Origin: Collybiopsis luxurians FD-317 M1
Lineage: Eukaryota > Basidiomycota > Agaricomycetes > Agaricales > Omphalotaceae
Direction of reading: 5' to 3'
Assembly: GCA_000827265.1 (NCBI GenBank)
Contig: KN834774.1
Location: forward strand, 146,384-210,383
DNA: 64,000 nucleotides
The notes beneath the pieces were generated by a model. That model was not told the DNA's origin, did not search any database, and saw nothing but the letters and a program-made list of their open reading frames with translations. Position numbers and translations under genes: made by a program. This document shows positions 1 through 12,649 of this stretch, piece by piece (within the stretch, counting starts at the first letter, position 1; every line of letters starts with the position of its first letter).

Positions 1-257
1 AGAGAACAGAAACAACACAGATCAAGATAGTTCAGGTAATAACAGCATTATCGTGAGAGATGTAGGTACAAGGCTTTTATACTCTGCAGGAAGACATGTG
101 GCCTTGTGAATAGAAGTTTGGAATGAGCAACGGGTTAGTTCGCCTTGCGAAATGCGTGTCAGGTTTGGAGAGCCGAGTTGATTGGTAAGACTATTATCAA
201 GTTGTGTTGTGAGTGTACTGGTTGGAAAGAGCGGAAAAAATAGCGTAGGGCATAACA
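1..257 (-). mobile_element. Truncated LTR of the 36-48.6 kb Ty3/gypsy family (reverse orientation)
   Basis: The reverse complement matches the first 257 bp of the LTR at 36053, from the TGTTATGCCC start (base 257) through the TATAAAAG box and the AATGCTGTTATT transcript-start motif to the window edge. The bases after 257 do not look like the element's G-rich polypurine tract. This is therefore the outer edge of a 5' LTR or a solo LTR, not a 3' LTR with internal sequence to the right. It interrupts the ORF that resumes at 285. The other half lies outside the window. Confidence 0.9.
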
Positions 258-284
258 CTGTCAGAATTTGTGGCATTCTGATGA

Positions 285-1328
285 AAGTTCTCAAAAAAGA
301 ACCCAGATGCACTGACAGATGTGCAGAAAGCCATGCTGGCTTTTGACAATTTCCCCAGCTGGTTCGGGGACCAGAAGGAGATTATAGAGTCCTTCAACCC
401 AATGTCTTCAGCGAGGAAGACTAAAAAAGCTTGTGTATTGATTGACCTTCTGCTGGGTGAATCAAGTGTCATTCCTACTTAGGAACCTACCAACATTGGA
501 AAGGAGAATGACTATATTTCCAACAATGCTCAGGCCCAGATTGGCAGCCTAGAGCCAGAATTCGACGTCCCCTATACAACCCAACTAGGGAGACCAGTGC
601 GTCTGTTGTTTGGCAATCCTGTCAAACAACCATCGGAACTTGCCTCATTAGAGGATTGGGGCATGTATTGCCTCCAATACCCTAACATGTTCTTAGGGGT
701 ACCTTTAACAACATGGGAGAATGCCCCACCCACCATCAACCTATGACTTGTTCATGGGTTGAGATTCATTATCCAAGCTCTCCCCAACGCTCCCAAAAGG
801 AGCAATGGGGAAGCCACCTTTTTCCTCTGGCTCATCCAATTCATATTGGACCCGGAGCGTTGCTCTAGTGGTCTTGATTACTGGAGAGTCCACATTGCCG
901 ACACTAGGCGAATAATGCCATTCCCTGATGAGGAACAATACTACACTGACCAAGGTATCATCAAATACCTGGCAAAGGCCGGTGTAACAAGTCGTGAGCT
1001 CAGCGACATGGTGTTGTTTGCAGTGCAATGGTTGAGGGTATACCAGCCTCAACCTGAACAACTTGACACAGAGTTTGTACGGGAATGGCTGGATTACTAC
1101 CATATTGACTTTGTCACAAGCATTGAGGCAAAAGGTCTCCCTTTGGGAGACAATGAAAATCATCTCAATGTGAATGGCGAGACGATCCAAGGTGCCTGTT
1201 TGTCACATAATGGACAATTGTACTTGTGGGCTCGAGAAATGGCAAATATTCCACCCCTGAGTCTACACTACACTGGAGACCCTTTACCTGACACTGATGC
1301 AGAAATGGCTCCTGTTACTGCTGAATAG
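285..1328 (+). pseudogene. Decayed ORF of unknown family at the 3' end of an LTR element
   Basis: One reading frame stays coding-like from about 285 to the TGA-free end at 1328 (TAG), broken by TAG at 480-482 and TGA at 744-746. The longest open part (759-1328, 189 residues) contains stretches such as YYTDQGIIKYLAKAGVTSRE and ends in EMAPVTAE. No domain was recognised and there is no CCHC knuckle or catalytic motif. It ends about 40 bp before a polypurine tract and LTR, so it is probably the last, perhaps only, ORF of a non-autonomous LTR element. Its 5' part is cut by the LTR at 1-257. Confidence 0.55.
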
Positions 1329-1370
1329 CAGTAACAACTACCTCTGACATAGATTGCCTGAGGACAATCT

Positions 1371-1679
1371 TGTGGGGGAGGGTGTAGCGGCGGCGCCGCT
1401 ACTGCTTTGACTTTCCTTAATTTGGACATACGGACTTGGTATATAGAATTCATTACCTATTTAGTGTATCTTTTCCTGCACCCTCCCACTACATATAATT
1501 ATGTACAGACACTTCGCCGCTCTTTAGACTTACTTTCATGCCATGGACACACTTAGGACATACCAAGACTAATAGAACTCATTGTGTTCAGTGCCCGCAT
1601 GAAACTGTTAGCTCAGTGATAAGCTAACCACTTAAGCTCAAGCCACTGAGCCTAAGATACCACTTGCATAGTGGTTACA
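1371..1679 (+). mobile_element. Polypurine tract plus 297-bp 3' LTR of a third LTR element
   Basis: TGTGGGGGAGGG (1371-1382) is directly followed by TGTAGCGG at 1383. The proposed LTR runs to TTACA at 1679, giving TGTA...TACA ends. It opens with a GC hairpin, GTAGCGGC-GGC-GCCGCTAC. From 1680 onward the minus-strand gypsy pol reading frame resumes, so this LTR marks an insertion into that pol gene. The 5' LTR of this element is outside the window or lost. Confidence 0.65.
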
Positions 1680-3735
1680 GTATGACTCTTTCATCAGTGG
1701 AGTTCTGACATTCCAATAACTGGGTTAGTAAAACTATGTTATTTAGCCATGTGTCATTGTCTGATTCTACTACTTCATCCTCATCTATTCATATCTGAGA
1801 TAATGTGTCTGGTCCTTTAAACTTGTATGCTGGTACATGTCTAAGATTGAAGTCAAATAATAAAATACCCTGAATCCATCTATTAATTGTTGTATTCAGC
1901 TGAATATCAGGTTCTTTCAGCATTCCTGAAATGTACTGTGCATCCACTTCTACTCGAAGATTCTTTACTCCTATTAAATATAGTTGCCAGTGTCATAATA
2001 CTTTGTATAGTCTGATTAACTCTAGCTTAGGCTGGGAATAATGATTTTCTCAGTCACTCATAGGTAAGGATCTATAGTGAGCAGGTACTAGTTTTCCATT
2101 TTTATCTTCTTGTTCTAAGACCATTCCAGTTCTGTATTTTGAAGAGTCTACCTGAAGTATTACCCAGCGAAGGGATTTGTAGTCTAAGGGTCTCATCGCT
2201 GGTGCTTGGGTTATGGCTTTCTTTATTTTTCTGAATGCTCTCTGTTGTTCTGATCCCCAGATAAATTCAATATCTTTTCTGAATAGAAGAGTAAGTGGTC
2301 AGATGATGATTGAATAGTCTTTGATCCATATTCTGATGGTTCCACATAGGCCAAGGAATTGATGGGCTTCTGTAGGTGTCTTTAGAATAGGCCACTTTAG
2401 AATCTTCTCAACTTTCACTGTATTGGGACTTTGTCCTTGAATATTTCAGAGTTGTCCAACTATTAAGACTTCTGGGTGCCATATTTGAGTTTTATGAGCT
2501 GAAAACATGGCTCCCAAGCATTTGATTCTATGAAGTATATGATGTACATCTTGTGCATGTTCCCATATGAATCACTTAATACCCCTGTTCTCAGGAATTG
2601 TTTGTGGTTCTCCATTTTCATCCCAATACTCAGTAGGTGGACCCTTGATAGCTAGATCATCAATGAAAATATTTGCAACTTGAGGGATTTCATCTTGGAT
2701 GACAATACCATACTCTTCTGGAACTCCACAGGCAGGTTTGTAAATCCCTGCAGTAAAACAGTAATCTGTAGTAATCCCAATGGCATCATGAATGCAGTCA
2801 TTTCCCTTGATCCTGGTGTTATCTTTCTTGCATCAAATCCAGAAAACAAGTCAAAGACAGTATAAATTGTGCATCCAGCAAATCCTTCTATGAAGTCATC
2901 CAGTATAGGTAACATACCAGTGTCACAAATAGTAACTTTGTTCAGGGGTTGAAGGTCATGTACAATCTGGATCTTTCTGCTCTTCTTCATCACACAAAAC
3001 CATTTAGATCAATAGGATGATTTGCTCAGCTCATAAACTCTGGCAGCAATTTTAGCTTTGAGGGTTTCTATAACTTGATTGAGTGTGCCCGGTGGTATTG
3101 GAATATTCTTGAACTCCCATGGACAGTGCAGAATAGTGGGTATAACATAGGGAGAGAAGTATGTGTCCTTGAAGGAACCATATTCAGAGTTGTCGAATGC
3201 CAGAGCATTGTTATTAACAGTCATTATATAGGTGAGCAGCTTCTCTTCCTCTGGGGATAAATAACTGTCCTTGTTAATTTCCAGCACTGGAAGTCTTTCT
3301 GCTGTCAGCCTTCCCATCAGTTTGAATTCAGGCAGATGAGTTGGTAATATGGGCAGGGTCTTCAAAGGGTTCTTGGGTACAGTTCACTGTACTCTTGAAG
3401 TGGTAGGCATTGTAGTTGGTACAGGTTTCACTTTGACACCTACACATTTATATGCTGTGAATACATTTTCTTCCATGTGTTCTCCTCATTTGCCTGACTT
3501 GAAACAGGTTCTAGAGTTCAGTATGAATAACACTTTGTCATCATCTTCAAATGGGTATGTGGTAATAAATTTTTCATATTCCTTTAGTTCATCATCTTCT
3601 TCAACCTCCATGTCACTTTCTACTGTATCTCTATTGGTTTCTTTACCAATATTTTGTACTCCTTCTTGTGTTCCATAACTGTATAGACAAATTTTCAGCT
3701 TAAGGAAATCACACTGAACTTTTTCTATGTACAAA
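1680..3735 (-). pseudogene. gypsy pol fragment: reverse transcriptase and RNase H
   Basis: The minus strand encodes a linker (DPLKT-like motif KNPLKTLPILPTHLPEF near 3385-3320), then an RT core with IVHDLQPLN (about 2960), FDLFSGFDARKITPGSREM (about 2850), LQGFTN and an intact FIDD catalytic box at 2656-2667. RNase H and connection-domain sequence follows, including FDFNLRHVPAYKFKGPD near 1850-1800. Stops are TGA at conserved arginine sites, for example SSY-TGA-SKWF near 3010 and MSD-TGA-ENHYSQP near 2055. The frame is cut at 1680 by another LTR. Integrase is absent from the window. Confidence 0.85.
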
Positions 3736-4525
3736 TTTTTGATTTCGGTAGGTAATTCTGTAGGTAATTTGTAGGTAAACTTAGTAGATAAGCTGGTAAG
3801 TAATTTGGGATCTATAGGTAACTTGTGTCCAAGAGATTCATAGGTAATACAAAAATTTTGGAAGCAGGGTTGGTAGCAATTTCAGTAGCAAAGTCCATGG
3901 CAAGGTTGGCAGCATAATTGGGTCCATAATTGTAAACAGCTAGAAATACAATATATACAAGATAATAGATGCACAGTTTTCAAACATCCATGGAGTCAGT
4001 GCAGGAACAGATAAGACATAATACAGTTTCAATAATAAGAGTTGTGATTTGAAGCATTTCAAGTTCCTGTTCCAGAGTTCTCTGCCATTCTGGATGTTCT
4101 TTGGCAATGTTCTCAAAGCAATTCCATCTTTCCATGTAGTTGACATGGTTGCAATTACATCAGTAAGGTTGAAAATGTTTGACAGTTTTCAATTCTGTTC
4201 CTGCCCTGCAATGGCAAATCAGCAAATTGGCAATTTCCAGACTACAGGTTTGTCTTTTGGATCAACCATTCAGTTCCTCTTCCTCCAGTCATTGTTGTCC
4301 ATACTGCAGTTGTTCTTGGCCATAGGGAATGCATGAGCCACAAACTGGGAGATAGAAGCAGGAAGAAGACTTTGAGGTGGTGAAGGCTTCATAGGTAAGG
4401 GAATAGAAATTCAGGGTGGAATGGCAATAGATGGGGGTTTGCTGAGATGTTGGAGAGGTTTCAGAGGGGAAGAGGGAAGAGGAGGTGGTTTCACAATAGG
4501 TGGTAGAGGAACATGTAGATAACAT
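3736..4525 (-). pseudogene. Coding-like segment between accessory ORF and reverse transcriptase
   Basis: On the minus strand a proline-rich stretch (about 4525-4330) is followed by a better-preserved block with KDKPVVWKLPI and WKDGIALRTLPKNIQNGREL (about 4240-4060). Its stops are mostly TGA. It lies between the accessory ORF and RT on the same strand, so it probably belongs to the same element's polyprotein or accessory gene. I do not recognise a domain. Confidence 0.4.
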
Positions 4526-4534
4526 AATTGAAGG

Positions 4535-7500
4535 TCAGTAAGATTGGAAAATTTGCGCTATGTCAATAGTAAGTGCAGGGAACAATATAAAAGAAAAATT
4601 GCTGCATACAGAATCTGTAGCCTCAGACTCCTCACCCTTCAGATTCTCCTCTACTAGCATTGCAAGTTTCCTAGAGACTTTGTTTGCTATGAAAATTCTC
4701 ATTAGAGAGCTTTTGCAACCATCTAATAGGAAGCTTACCTGGAACAGGTGAAATGGCATTGACAGTTTGGCTGGTAAAAGAAGCACAAGATGGAGGAGGC
4801 AGAATTGGAGTTGGTGGATGAACTCCTGTATAGGTTAGGCTGGTTGGATACCAAATACTGAGAGGGTTGAGCCAGTATTGTTTAGCTCCAATAGTGTATA
4901 CTCCAATCACAGGCTCCTTTCCATTGGGGGTAAGATATTGTTTGAAATTGTAGTTATACCATTTGCAATAGTGCTTGCAGTAATGTCTACTCCATCACCA
5001 GCCGGCAAGGATTTAATTGTACAATAGTCAAAATCTTCATATATTGTTCAAGGAGTGGCATTCAGTTCAATAAGAAGACTGTATCCTATAACAGAAATGG
5101 GATGATGATGGTTGAGAGAGGATATGGTGCAGCCAACTTTCACTATGTAATGATGCCAGAAGAAAGGCTTTGTACAGGGGAGAGGAGATTGAAGGGAATC
5201 AATATAGTTATTATTGACTAGATAATGCAGTCCATTGGGGTCCAGAAATTTCTGATAGAGTATAGAATGAAAAATGCTTGATAACATGTAATCAGCATGA
5301 TAATGAGCAGCAGTAGACATAGCGAGAAGAAGCTGAGCTTCAGGTCAAGTGAGCATAGGGTTAAAATCTTTTCAAGGGGAAAGAACAAGTCCAGCACAGA
5401 AAAATTTGTTGGGAATTTCATAGTGATAGTTATAACAAATTATGAATTTGCAACCTTCTTTGATGGCTGCATGCAATTCCTGCTTGAGCAGAAAGACATG
5501 CATCTGTTGTGAATACCAGCATTCAGCTTTCTTGGTGTCAGCTCCATTAAAACATGAAATATTCTGATAAAGTTGTGAGCCAATAATCCATTAGAGTTAG
5601 GAGGGGGAGATTGAATTACCAGATTAAGTACAGCTTCTGGCCAAATTTGTCCTTCCAAGGGAGTGGCTTCATAGTTGACCTCAGAATTATCAGGGAATCT
5701 ATGCACAAATCATTTTACCCAACCAGCTAGGGGTATTATCTGTTCAGAAAAAATGGGAATCAATTCAGCAAGTTGCAAGTACATGGGAGAAAAAATGGGA
5801 TCAAAGGTCAGAATGGTGAGATACTGTTGAGCATGTTTGACCACAGTGAGAAGATGGAAATTATAGATGAATTGAGGAATTTTGTTAGAGCTCCACAGCC
5901 AGTAGTTGTACTGACTTGATGGAAGTCCAACAGGGATGAGTCCCAAGTTAAAAACCTCATTCTCATCGAGATTGGCAGGGGAGTCAGGGTTGGGGGATAA
6001 GGATGGGGTGGTGGTTGAGTTGTCCATCGAAGAGTTCAATTCAGGAGCATTACGCCAGTCAGAGAAGTTAGAGTTGTTTGGTGAACTCTTCAATCCCCTA
6101 AGCAATGGTTGTTTCATGTTAGGGATTTTCAGAGAATGTCTTAGGAGCATTAACCATGGATTGATGGATACTGACAGCTGAATTGTTTTTGTGCCAGAAT
6201 CTTCCTTTGCCTGTTTTTCTGGACAATCAGGAATAGGGGAGTTTAATGAACATTTTTCTGTGTTCATACTACTGCTAGATTCTCTGAGTTCCATACTTGC
6301 AATGGAGTCACATTAAATATCCTTGTTGAAGGTAGGATTCAGACTAAAAGACCAAGATGATTCAGTGGCAGTCAATGGATAGGCAGAAGAGGAGGAAATT
6401 GATTGGAGTGAGGGAAGGGATAATGGTGTAGGTGACCTTGACCCTGGTCTAGTGGCAATATGTGTAGTTTTCTCCTCTTCATCTGATCCTATTTGTACTG
6501 TAAACTCTGCATTAGAAAAATTATTAAAGACTTTTGTACCATTATTATCATAGATTATGCTTTTGTCATTTAATGTGACAGAAAACAATTGATCTCATTC
6601 AGAATTGTCATTCAGTGAGGGATGTGTAACTTCAAACTTGAATTTTTGAATCAGGTTCACATTATCATTGTCAGCAGCAAGAAGATCATAATCCTTGTTG
6701 AAGGATGAGTCAATGTCCATAGCAGTGAGTTCCAGCTGGTTGTTCTGACTTTCCTGCTCTTTTTCTTCATCATCCTCACCCTCTTCCTTGCTGTTGTCCA
6801 TTTTAGTGAGTTCATTAATTTGTTCCATGAACAGATGTTGACACAGAGCTGGACCTCTTCCTCCTCAGTCTGAGCTTGAGTTGAAGGGACAGGGAGGTGG
6901 AGTTGTCCACAGCTACAGCTGAGAGTGGTGGTGGAAGGAGCAGACAAGTGTAGGAGAATATTGCATGAAACTTCACAGTTGCAGGACACATGTTCATTTT
7001 TAGTGCTGTCAGCACTTATGGACTCTCTTTCTCTCACAGCTTCCTTCCCTTCATCCTCCTTTATTTTTCCTCACCAATTCTTCACTGTTTCATTCAATTC
7101 AGACATTGGCAATGGGACAAAGGAAGAAGAAGAAGAAGAAGAAGAAGAAGAAGAAGAAGAAGAAGAAGAAGAAGAAGAAGAAGANNNNNNNNNNNNNNNN
7201 NNNNNNNNNNNNNNNNNNNNNNNNNNNNNNNNNNNNNNNNNNNNNNNNNNNNNNNNNNNNNNNNNNNNNNNNNNNNNNNNNNNNNNNNNNNNNNNNNNNN
7301 NNNNNNNNNNNNNNNNNNNNNNNNNNNNNNNNNNNNNNNNNNNNNNNNNNNNNNNNNNNNNNNNNNNNNNNNNNNNNNNNNNNNNNNNNNNNNNNNNNNN
7401 NNNNNNNNNNNNNNGAAGAAGAAGAAGAAGAAGAAGAAGAAGAAGAAGAAGAAGAAGAAGAAGAAGAAGAAGAAGATAGAGTTTCAGATTCATTTGGCAA

Positions 7501-7923
7501 CAATGTATTTGGCATTGACAACTGGACTTTTGATAACAGCATATCATGGGGCAAGACTATATTACAAACTGATGGCAAGAACTCATCTTGAAAACACAGT
7601 AGAGAGGGATGAGGGACTTGTAGAGCTGGAGGACAAAAATAGCAAGGGTTATTAGCAATAAAGGTACCTTTAAAATGTCCAGTCCAAAAGTCTAATTCAT
7701 GTGTATTCAGGTTAGACAGGATAATGGTGGCATCAAGAAAGGAAATTTGCTGTTTTAAGTCTTTGCTATCAGGGTGTTGAGTACGCTGGGTTTGGAGAGC
7801 AATGGGGGCAATGATTACAGCAAGGCAACTAGTTGATCCAGGTTTGTCTTCCTCCTTCTTTTTCACTTTAGCACACAGGGTCCTAACATCTTGTAGGGCT
7901 CTGCTTTCTTCTCCAGATGGCAC
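4535..7923 (-). pseudogene. Accessory ORF of the minus-strand gypsy element, function unknown
   Basis: A long minus-strand coding region with several TGA stops and shifts starts near MPSGEESRALQDVRTLCAKV (7923) and continues through blocks at 6294-5710, 5706-5440 and 5320-5048. Recognisable stretches include FRFPDNSEVNYEATPLEGQI-like sequence near 5700 and NNNYIDSLQSPLPCTKPF near 5190. It contains a (GAA)n expansion with a gap (7122-7476). It sits between protease and RT. The sequence style recalls proteins common in Agaricomycete genomes, but I cannot name a domain and its link to gypsy elements is inferred from position and strand. Confidence 0.45.
7122..7476. repeat. (GAA)n microsatellite with a 230-N gap
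   Basis: Uninterrupted GAA units flank the gap at 7185-7414, so the true array length is unknown. The long poly-E, poly-K, poly-R, poly-S, poly-F and poly-L reading frames here are by-products of this triplet repeat. Confidence 0.98.
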
Positions 7924-8223
7924 TGTAAAATTGGGAGTTCCAGCAAAACCTTGAGGGGATTTCTATTAGAATAATGGTAAGAAATTGTTTGATTCTATAC
8001 CACTCAACTGAAACTCACACTCATCTAGGTCATTTGTGGAATTCAGAGGTGGTAACTGTGGGGATAGACTTTGAGTTATTCAGTGTAGGCAAGGATAAGA
8101 AGCTGGAGTTTTGGATTGCTGGATGGCTAGGATGGCTGAGTTATTACATTTTCAGTTTGATAGAGGTTGGGGAGATGAAGTTGGTGTTGGTTCTGGGTTT
8201 TTATCCCTTTTGATTTGCTGTTC

Positions 8224-9063
8224 TTAGCATTCAATTTGGGTATGTATCCAGTCTATCAAAATAAGTAAAATTAAATATAAAAGGTGTGTTCCAAATTCAG
8301 TTAAATGGTCAAGTATCTCCTGATTTTGGTCTTTTTCAGCTCTACATTCTTCTTCCTCTCTTTTTATTGGCTTGTCTTTATCAGACCCAAGACTTTGCTC
8401 CTCCTCTTGGTCCCCATAAATTTTTTGCTCCCCTGAATCTTCACTTGTACTATCCCTAATAAATTCTCTATATACATTTTCATACTCTGCATTGAATAGT
8501 GCCAGCAGCTGGGCCTGGGTTGAGAAAGGGGGCATGTCATATGTGTCTGAATTGTAGTTAACTGCTAATTCCAAATCCATACTTGTTGATCCTTCCTTGG
8601 AGTCCATTCAATTTTTTGTTGTGTGATAACTGACCAGCATTGGAAGCTTTTCCCTTGTTAATTTCTCATACACTTGCTCTGCCATGAGGAAATTGGCTGG
8701 GCTAATTAGTTTTTTGTATACTTCATTCCATCCCTCATCTTTAAATACTAGATATGTGCCTTTTTCACACTTGTCAATTGAGATTTTGTTCTGTCTTTGC
8801 CATGGACAGCCTAATAGCATGTCAAAATTTCCTCTTTGGCCAACATAAAAGTCTCCAATTAATTGAACTTTGCCAAAGGTAGTTATTACACCTTCAACAA
8901 TACCAGATAACCTACTCTCACACCATTGGCATCACTCATGTTGGTATAATGTAATTTGTTGACTGGTTTGGCCAGTTTTTCAGCTATACAAGGTGACACA
9001 ATATTGAGTTCTGAACCCATATCTAGAATTCCTTCAATTTTCATACTGTTACTAGTTAGTCTG
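8224..9063 (-). pseudogene. gypsy aspartic protease region and acidic linker
   Basis: On the minus strand ILDMGSELNIVS (about 9030-8998) fits the retropepsin active-site pattern with DMG in place of the usual DSG/DTG. FDMLLGCPWQRQNK (about 8830-8795) corresponds to the second conserved protease stretch (hydrophobic-LG-hydrophobic-PW). An acidic, low-complexity region (8607-8224) rich in E, D, K and S follows. Stops and a frame change separate the blocks, so the gene is broken. Confidence 0.7.
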
Positions 9064-9410
9064 AGTCAAATTATATGTCCTTGTCCGGCTTTGTGTGCTG
9101 ATATAGTATTCAGTGCTTGAGCCAAATTTTCCTAAGGTACTGTCTCTCCTTGTCTTCAATTCTTGTAGTAGTTTTAAAAATGTGAGGCTCTCTATGGTTC
9201 TTCAAGTGTATCATTTTGCCCAAATGTTTGCATACCTCACCAGAGGTTCCAAGTACTTCTTTTATGGGTAAAGTGACTTCTGTATTCATCAACCTGCTTA
9301 CAACTGTCTTAGAATCAATATTACTGGATAGTTCAGATTGCCTTTTCATAACCAGTGGACCATATGTTCAAGTAGGTAATTGTGGCTTGTGAGAATTTTC
9401 ATTCCAATCC

Positions 9411-11641
9411 TTATCTCTGTTCTAACAACTCATGCTGGACTTCTCTTCTCTGAATTTCTTTTACATCAATGGGTTTTGGTTCCCTTGGTATAGATGAGGT
9501 CATATCCTTCATAATTGCATCCTTGTCTAGTCTCGGGGTTATCAGTTTGATCAGTGGAGGATTTGATTGACTTTTGATAGGCTGTAAAATTTTCGTGGGT
9601 AGTACTTCCATATTAGGGTTAATTTTTAATTTAGAAACTGGTACCAGATCATCAGTTCAGGGCTCTGAAATTTTAGGAATTTGACTATGACTCATACTGG
9701 GTAATTGTGACTCAGTCTGAGTTTCTGATTGATTAAACCTATTTGGGTTAGTATGACTCAACTCTGGATTCTTACCCTTTCCCATAGTTTTTCTCTAGTC
9801 AACATTTGTCCCATCAGCTTGCTTTGGTGCCTTCACTATCCTCTTAGGCCTGAGACTTGCATCCTTCACAGCATGTAATTGGGCTTCTCTGGACTTCCTA
9901 TCATTATTAATATCCTTCTTACTTACCTCATAGACTATACCATCATCATCTTCTTCAGAATCTGATACCTCATAACACTGACTTCTCTCTTCAAACATTT
10001 CTCTTTCTGGTTCCAATTTATATTGTTCAACCTCTTCAATAGGTTCAAAACTATCTCTTTCATTTTGCCAATATTTATCTTCCCATACATCACTACTGGT
10101 GTCTTCATCATCTGAGTCAGAAAAATCCACCAGTGGAATATTTGCTAGGTACATCTGAGTGGGTCTTGGCATAGTAACTAATAGGGATTGAACTACCTGT
10201 GAAGCCCTTTGCTCTAGTGTCTGATCAACTGCTTGAGCTATGGATTCACCAGCTTGTTTTCATATAGTATTTCCATTAGCAAATGTATATCAGCAGGTTC
10301 CTGGTTCTATTACTACTTCTCCTCTAGTAAGTCTATCCTTCATTACTTGACATTCACTAAGGGTATGACCTGGTAAACCACAACCATAGCATCCAGAGGG
10401 TCTAGGCTGCTGAGCTTCAAATATACAGGGATGATGGTAATTTTCAGATTGATTTTGAGTCTGATTTGGCATAGTGGACTTTGTCAAATGCTGTTCTTGT
10501 CTCCTTGATTGGGGAGTTTGGAAACATTTCTCTATAGCTCCTGATTTATCTAAGCGTAGGGCTGATAATACACTGCTGGATAGGAGGGATCATCAACTTT
10601 AAGATTACTGAGCTTATGGATTATTTCCGCAATTTCATCTTTAGAACCTTGGGGCTTTGTCCTATGAGCTTGAACTTCTGCTTGCAATCCTTCCTTTGAC
10701 TTTTCCAGATTAGGGGTACTAGTAAGTTTGGGAGTAATATCAGGAACTGATCTTCTCCTCTTACTTCTCTTATGTGATCAGTGAGACTTCTTGTGGTATT
10801 TGTCATCATTGGAGTCTGAATCACTAGATGAGTCTTCATCAGAGTCTTCATCTTCAGAGGGTATATTGAATATATATGGACTGGAAGTGATTAATGATGT
10901 AAATTTGTCCCTGCTGAAATACTTCTCTGCTACTTCATTCACTTCTTCTACCTTCTTATATGCTCCGGTATCCCTTAATGGAAACTTCTTGTCCAATTTA
11001 TCTTCTAATATAGCTCTCAGCTTCTCTGGTATGCCTAACCAGAAGAAACCATAATATTCAAGTTCAGAAAGTTTATTCTGCTGGTATAGTGTTCCTGATA
11101 GTGCTTGGTATTTACATGAATATTTTAGCCATTTGGTAAGGTTATTGCATGTCTTGTTACTGTGTTTCTTAGCACAGGCTAGGACATCACTAGGCTTGTA
11201 TTGGAATCCTGCTCATTCAACATCATAGACTTTCAATAGGTATTTCTTCAATCCTTTCCAATCATTAGCCTGGTATTCAGTTATTGATAGGATGAGAGTC
11301 TTCACAGTCAGAGTAACATATTCAAGTATCCCATTGCATTTGTTGGAATTATCAGTAATATTATATTTCAAAATGAGTTTCTCATAGTGGCAAATGAACC
11401 CTTCTACTCTAGTATATTTTCCTTTAAATGTCTTCAGTGCATTCCTTGTACCTCTAGCAGGTAAGTCCATTGTACTTCCTGTTCAGATAGAAGAAAAGCT
11501 TGTTGGGAATGGAACTTGATTGGTATTCAATTGTGTAGGAGGTAGATTACTATTAGGAAAGAAATAAGCACTTGTTGCTGGTAGTGGTCTCTCTGCTCAG
11601 ATTCCACTGCTTCAAAGTTCTGGTGATTCAGATTGGCTCAT
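9411..11641 (-). pseudogene. gypsy gag with CCHC zinc knuckle
   Basis: The start MSQSESPEL (ATG at 11641) precedes a capsid-like region (11470-11213, with RVEGFICHYEKLILKYN), a further helical part (10996-10778) and an SDSD-rich linker. The CCHC knuckle CYGCGLPGHTLSEC (C-x2-C-x4-H-x4-C) lies around 10410-10355. A long acidic tail (10172-9795) and another block to 9411 follow. In-frame TGAs occur right after the start (LTGA SSGI-TGA-AER) and at several other arginine-like positions. At least one frame change lies near 10550. Confidence 0.8.
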
Positions 11642-11699
11642 AGATGGAAAATTGGTAAAATCATATAGATACCTTTTGGACATACAACTCCTCCCTATC

Positions 11700-12096
11700 T
11701 CCACTCCACACAGTATCATTGTTCTTTTTCTATTTCATTCCCACTGTCATTGTTTTATTAATGAACTGTCCTTGTTTCTCTTCTCGCATCTGTCGCATGA
11801 CCACATGCTCCATACCTTTTATTCTTGTAGCTGTCACTTAGCTATTGTCTTCCAGTAGCATTAGTTTCTCATCCTATCCTCCAGTGGCATTAGTCCCTCT
11901 TACAGCTTACTACAGTATATATACCTACCACCTGTAACCTAAGTCCCCATCTTGACCTCTCTGTCAATTGGGACCAGGTGAGTATCCTGCTTGTACCAGT
12001 AGACTATTTAATTAACTCTGTCAATTGGGACCAGATTCTGCCTGAACTGATTACTGTGCTCCTGAAAGTCACTCCACTGTAAACTGCTTCGTGACA
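11700..12096 (-). mobile_element. Probable 5' LTR of the minus-strand gypsy element
   Basis: On the minus strand TGTCACGAAGCAGT starts at 12096. A TATATATA box lies near 11915-11922 and gag starts at 11641. The motif CTGGTCCCAATTGACAGAG occurs twice (about 12035 and 11985). The inner LTR boundary and primer-binding site are not resolved because no second LTR copy is in the window. Confidence 0.5.
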
Positions 12097-12649
12097 GCTT
12101 CTCAGGAGTCCTGGGCTACATAGGCTGCCCAGGATTCCAAGGGACACCCTCCAAATCCTGTGGAGCCAGAGAATCTAGTAAATGATGCTTCTATTGTTTG
12201 CATTAGGCACAAGTGTACACAAGTCTTTAATTTCCAAAAATATTGATTGTGACTCAAGTGCTCACTCATGGGAATGAGTCTTTGGACACTCACGGGTGTG
12301 TAAATTACAAGTCACAAGTGCAAGTGTACTTGCGCGAATGACCATACCCCATGCTTTCCCTTTACGGCATCTCTAAACCGACACTCGACACCAATTAACA
12401 TTATTGACAGAAAGTTTGGAATTTTGAACAAAAAATGTCTTCATAATTAAAATAATCAACAGTAAGCTTCATTAATTTTGCGGAGTGGTACTCCTTTGCA
12501 CGAGAGTTCTACTACTCATTTCCTGAGTCATGCAGCACAATACAAACCCAACAATTGATATCACACTTCACACACATTGCGGTAACGATAAACAAGAAAC
12601 CAGGTTTTTCTTTTCTTTCTTCCTTGTTTAGCAACATTCAGAGCAATGC

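Larger units (their letters stand above)
1680..12096 (-). mobile_element. Ty3/gypsy retrotransposon, minus strand, interrupted and decayed
   Basis: Reading on the minus strand from 12096: probable 5' LTR, gag with CCHC knuckle, retropepsin-like protease, an accessory coding region, then reverse transcriptase and RNase H. The pol frame breaks at 1680 against the inserted LTR element, so integrase and the 3' LTR are not visible. The order and sequence style match Agaricomycete gypsy elements. Many in-frame TGA codons replace expected arginines, so no full-length product is possible. Confidence 0.85.

Noticed and set aside
258..1328. Idea that the ORF at 285-1328 is the antisense gene of the LTR at 1-257
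   Set aside because: No polypurine tract lies at 258, the ORF has no similarity by eye to the antisense genes at 44.5-47.7 kb, and it ends at its own PPT and LTR on the plus strand.
6925..7923. Long open frames with poly-Glu, poly-Arg, poly-Lys, poly-Ser, poly-Phe or poly-Leu across the gap
   Set aside because: They are created by the (GAA)n repeat and Ns. Only the minus-strand sequence on either side is kept as part of the accessory ORF.
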